Shown piece by piece: positions 61,449-64,000 of a stretch of 64,000 nt of DNA; the stretch's first letter is position 1; every line of letters starts with the position of its first letter. The translations under genes were made by a program, and so were the position numbers. The notes under the pieces were generated by a model, which saw nothing but the letters and a program-made list of their open reading frames with translations, did not search any database and was not told the DNA's origin. Origin of the DNA: Adineta ricciae (lineage: Eukaryota; Rotifera; Eurotatoria; Adinetida; Adinetidae); contig CAJNOJ010000010.1 of NCBI GenBank assembly GCA_905250025.1, positions 248,001 to 312,000 of the forward strand, read 5' to 3'.

Positions 61449-63828
61449 TTATTTTTTTGTCAATGTCAAACGATTAGGTCGAACGAATAAACCATGATTC
61501 GGTTTACATTGAAAATAGTTGCGACCATTGACCGAACCATCGTTCTTACCAAGCGCACGCGAGATAAACTCGATACCAATCCAGATACCTTCCGAGAACA
61601 ATGTAGTGCCAATAAAACGAACAATGGCTAAATTCAAATGACTTCAATCACACCAATAGACAGAAAAGGTCATCTACCTGGATGATTGTGACAATAAACT
61701 TTATCACCTATCTGGAATGACATACTGAGAATACTAAATATCGAAAAAAGATGAAGATGATTGGAAATAAATGAAGTTCTGTACCTCGCATCGATGGATT
61801 TACTTAAGGGGTCAGCATCAGCTATACTTGAAGCCATGGCTAAATGAAACGAAATCGAATTGATCGTTGTTTATAGATATTTTAATCGAGTAATTACTGA
61901 GTGTATCGTAATCTGAGTTTGTCATTCGTGAATTATGTTTCGATGAGACTTCAAAGGAATTTGCCATTGAATTTGTTCGTTGTTCATTATCCTTCAACCT
62001 ATCCAATCGAATTTTTCATTAGATAAGATACTTTTCAGCATAAATCCACATACATTCTTAAAGTTTGACCTCGTACGAATATGCCATGCTGAGATTTACA
62101 TTGAAAATATCGTTGTCCTTCGATATTTAAACATCCATCATGTAAACCATCGGATGTATCCAATTCAATTCCATACCAAATACCTAAATAACATGTATAG
62201 ACATATGTATATGTTCTACGAATTAATTCTACCTGAGCCTAACAATGTTGGTCCAGCATATCGAACTGTCCCACTTCGATTCTTTGAAAGTGAGACACGA
62301 TCATTGACTTGATAGACTTCCGTAGTTCGACTGTCTGATGAACTATCGCGTCGTAAACCTTTAAGAAAATCATATTCGAAAAATTTGTCTTGTATGATTA
62401 TTCAACTTTCTATACCAGTATCAACACGACTCGAAACACTGCTGGTATCAGGTAATGGAAAATTGATCGGTCGAAATTTACGTTCACGTTCAGGAGAATG
62501 TTCAACTGGCGTCAGTTTTCGTAAAAATGATGGTTGTACGAAAAGACCTAATAAATATTTGCATGAAAAACAAAGATTTTTTGCATGATAAATCTAATCT
62601 ACCTTTGTTCGCAGGACAAGTAAAATATCGTGTTCCACCAACGCATCCATCATGTTTCCCAGTCGGTTCATCAAGTTCAATGCCATACCAAAGATTAACA
62701 CCGAAAGGAACAGCGCCAAAGTATTTTATTGTTCCAATCTATTTCAATTATTACATCAGAGTTAACAATAAGACAGACGAATTGTTCGTCTCATTACTTT
62801 GCTATTAGTAAGACGAACGCGTTCGCCTATCTGAAACTGTGTTGGTTTTTGATGATCTGAACCTATGAGAAACAATCGATATTCAAGACAAAGGATTCTT
62901 GTTTTTAATTACTTATAGTTGAGTCAAGTAAAACTGTTTGTTGTTGTTCAGACATTGGATCATCGAATAGCATTCGCAAAGCGTTTACCAGTTGCTGTTG
63001 TTCTTCCGTATTCACCGTTGGAATACAATCTAATTAAAAAAAAATGAACATATTTCTTTCACGATATCAGAACAACAAACCAGCAGCAACCCGCTTTTGA
63101 TCATCCCGTATCTGTCGATTGGCTCCTGCTCGTACTAACATTTGTGCCGTAGGCACAGATAAAGTTGCACATGCTAGATGTAATGGAGTATCATTTTTAA
63201 AGGAAGAACAAGTTTGATTTAACACTAAATCAGAATAAAAACATTTGAAAGGAAAAATCATCTGAAATAATTTACATGGAAGAACATCAGGTTGTTTCAA
63301 GAGAAGTTCACAAATCGATGACGAGTCAAAAAAAGCACAATAATGAAAACAATTCATTTGCATCCACAGACATGTTGCCGAAAGATTAATACCTAACAAA
63401 AATTTCTTTGTTAACAAACCTAATTAAGATTATTTTTAATGACAAGTCACCTTTCTTAATCAAAGCATTCATAATTTGCACTGCTTCTTTTTCATATCCA
63501 AGTTGTCTTGCTCCGAATTTACATGTGAAATGAAGTAAACTCATACCAGTCACTACATCGTATTCATTGATATTGATTTCGCGGTCTAAGATCTTAAAGG
63601 AAAAGAAGATTCAAATTGATTCAACATTGAAATTTCACTTACTGAGAGAATAAGTTTCACAAAGTGATTATGTACAGTTTTATTCCATGTTCGTAGCAAT
63701 GCAAATAATTTTGTTAATGTTAACTGATTATCATTTTTATTTGAAATAAATTCTTCGAGATTGATCGATTCATCAAATGATGAATAATCAATGCAATCAT
63801 TTAAATCGGTCGATGATAGATGCTGCAT
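61449..63828 (-). CDS. CAP-Gly linker protein of the CLIP3/CLIP4 type
   Basis: Many exons from ATG 63828 (MQHLSSTDLNDCIDYSSF) to the stop at 61449. The N-terminal part matches CLIP4 in order: LTKLFALLRTWN, then ankyrin repeats (VVTGMSLLHFTCKFGA, MNCFHYCAFFDSSSICELLL, DTPLHLACATLSVPTAQMLV). Three CAP-Gly domains follow: first IGTIKYFGAVPFGVNLWYGI with GKHDGCVGGTRYF; second SGTVRYAGPTLLGSGIWYGI-like with HDGCLN and QHGIFV; third VRFIGTTLFSEGIWIGIEF with GKNDGSVNGRNYF and NHGLFVRPNRL. CAP-Gly domains bind C-terminal EEY/F motifs of tubulin and EB proteins, so a microtubule or membrane-traffic role is expected. The ankyrin plus triple CAP-Gly layout points to CLIP4 more than CLIP3 (which has two). 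An acceptor-like TCTAG lies just 5' of the start, so an upstream exon beyond 63841 is possible. Confidence 0.88.
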
Positions 63829-64000
63829 CGGCAAAGCATCTAGATATTCATATGAAAAAGAGAGAGAAAAGAAAAGTAAATTTTAACAAAGTATATTCTT
63901 TCGTTCACTCAAATTACGGAAGAAAAAAAAAAGACACATTCATTCTTATGATAAATCTGTAAGAGAAGCTTGTTGCCACAATTGCCCTAATTTGGAAAGA
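63829..64000. other. 5' flank of the CLIP-like gene and window edge
   Basis: A minus-strand frame from the right edge to a stop at 63948-63946 reads LSKLGQLWQQASLTDLS. It might be the C-terminus of a neighbouring gene, but 18 codons are too few to call. Confidence 0.25.

Noticed and set aside
63946..64000. C-terminus of a further minus-strand gene at the right edge
   Set aside because: Only 17 sense codons are visible; coding status cannot be judged without the sequence to the right.

Overview
The window looks like nuclear DNA of a small-genome metazoan, most probably a bdelloid rotifer (Adineta, Rotaria or Philodina type). The base composition is AT-rich and genes are packed tightly on both strands. 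Introns are almost all about 45-60 nt with GTAAG-type donors. The gene set is plainly animal (WDR20, SEL1L, SF3B6, RanGAP1, DALRD3, TMEM26, ABHD16, PLC-delta, a neuropeptide-type GPCR, CCDC28, CLIP3/4). Two intronless genes of fungal or bacterial/phage style also point to a bdelloid. The species call is inference; nothing here was searched. Exon models were built by hand from splice signals and reading-phase continuity, so single boundaries may be off by a base or two.

Left third (1-24 kb): an unrecognised minus-strand membrane protein runs off the left edge. Next come an orphan pair of exons and a large minus-strand gene joining ankyrin repeats, an F5/8 type C (discoidin) domain and a fibronectin/Ig-like domain to long disordered C-terminal exons. 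One of those exons carries a 16-unit 39-bp coding minisatellite, and a second phase-compatible terminal exon lies downstream. Then follow SF3B6 (minus) and a plus-strand run of WDR20, DALRD3, an NHL-only Brat-like protein, SEL1L and a folate-receptor-like GPI protein. A minus-strand unrecognised 378-aa protein closes the block.

Middle (24-48 kb): a class A GPCR; TMEM26 with a duplicated terminal exon cassette and a decayed third fragment; ABHD16; and two tandem PLC-delta genes (A and B). A and B share a 1.19-kb tract, introns included, that is over 99% identical, flanked by diverged sequence, plus a second tract of about 0.48 kb. This is a strong gene-conversion signature. A degenerate Tc1/mariner element with recognisable 26-bp inverted repeats lies between them.

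Right third (48-64 kb): an intronless Ole1-type delta-9 desaturase with a C-terminal cytochrome b5 domain (minus), RanGAP1 (plus), a third more diverged PLC-delta gene (C), then minus-strand genes: an intronless multi-pass membrane protein, a tiny membrane ORF, an intronless Rnl2-type RNA ligase, CCDC28 and a CLIP3/4-like CAP-Gly protein. There is no operon-like logic. The recurrent themes are tandem duplication, alternative or duplicated 3' exon cassettes, and intronless candidates for horizontal gene transfer. I found no rRNA, tRNA, CRISPR or prokaryotic features.
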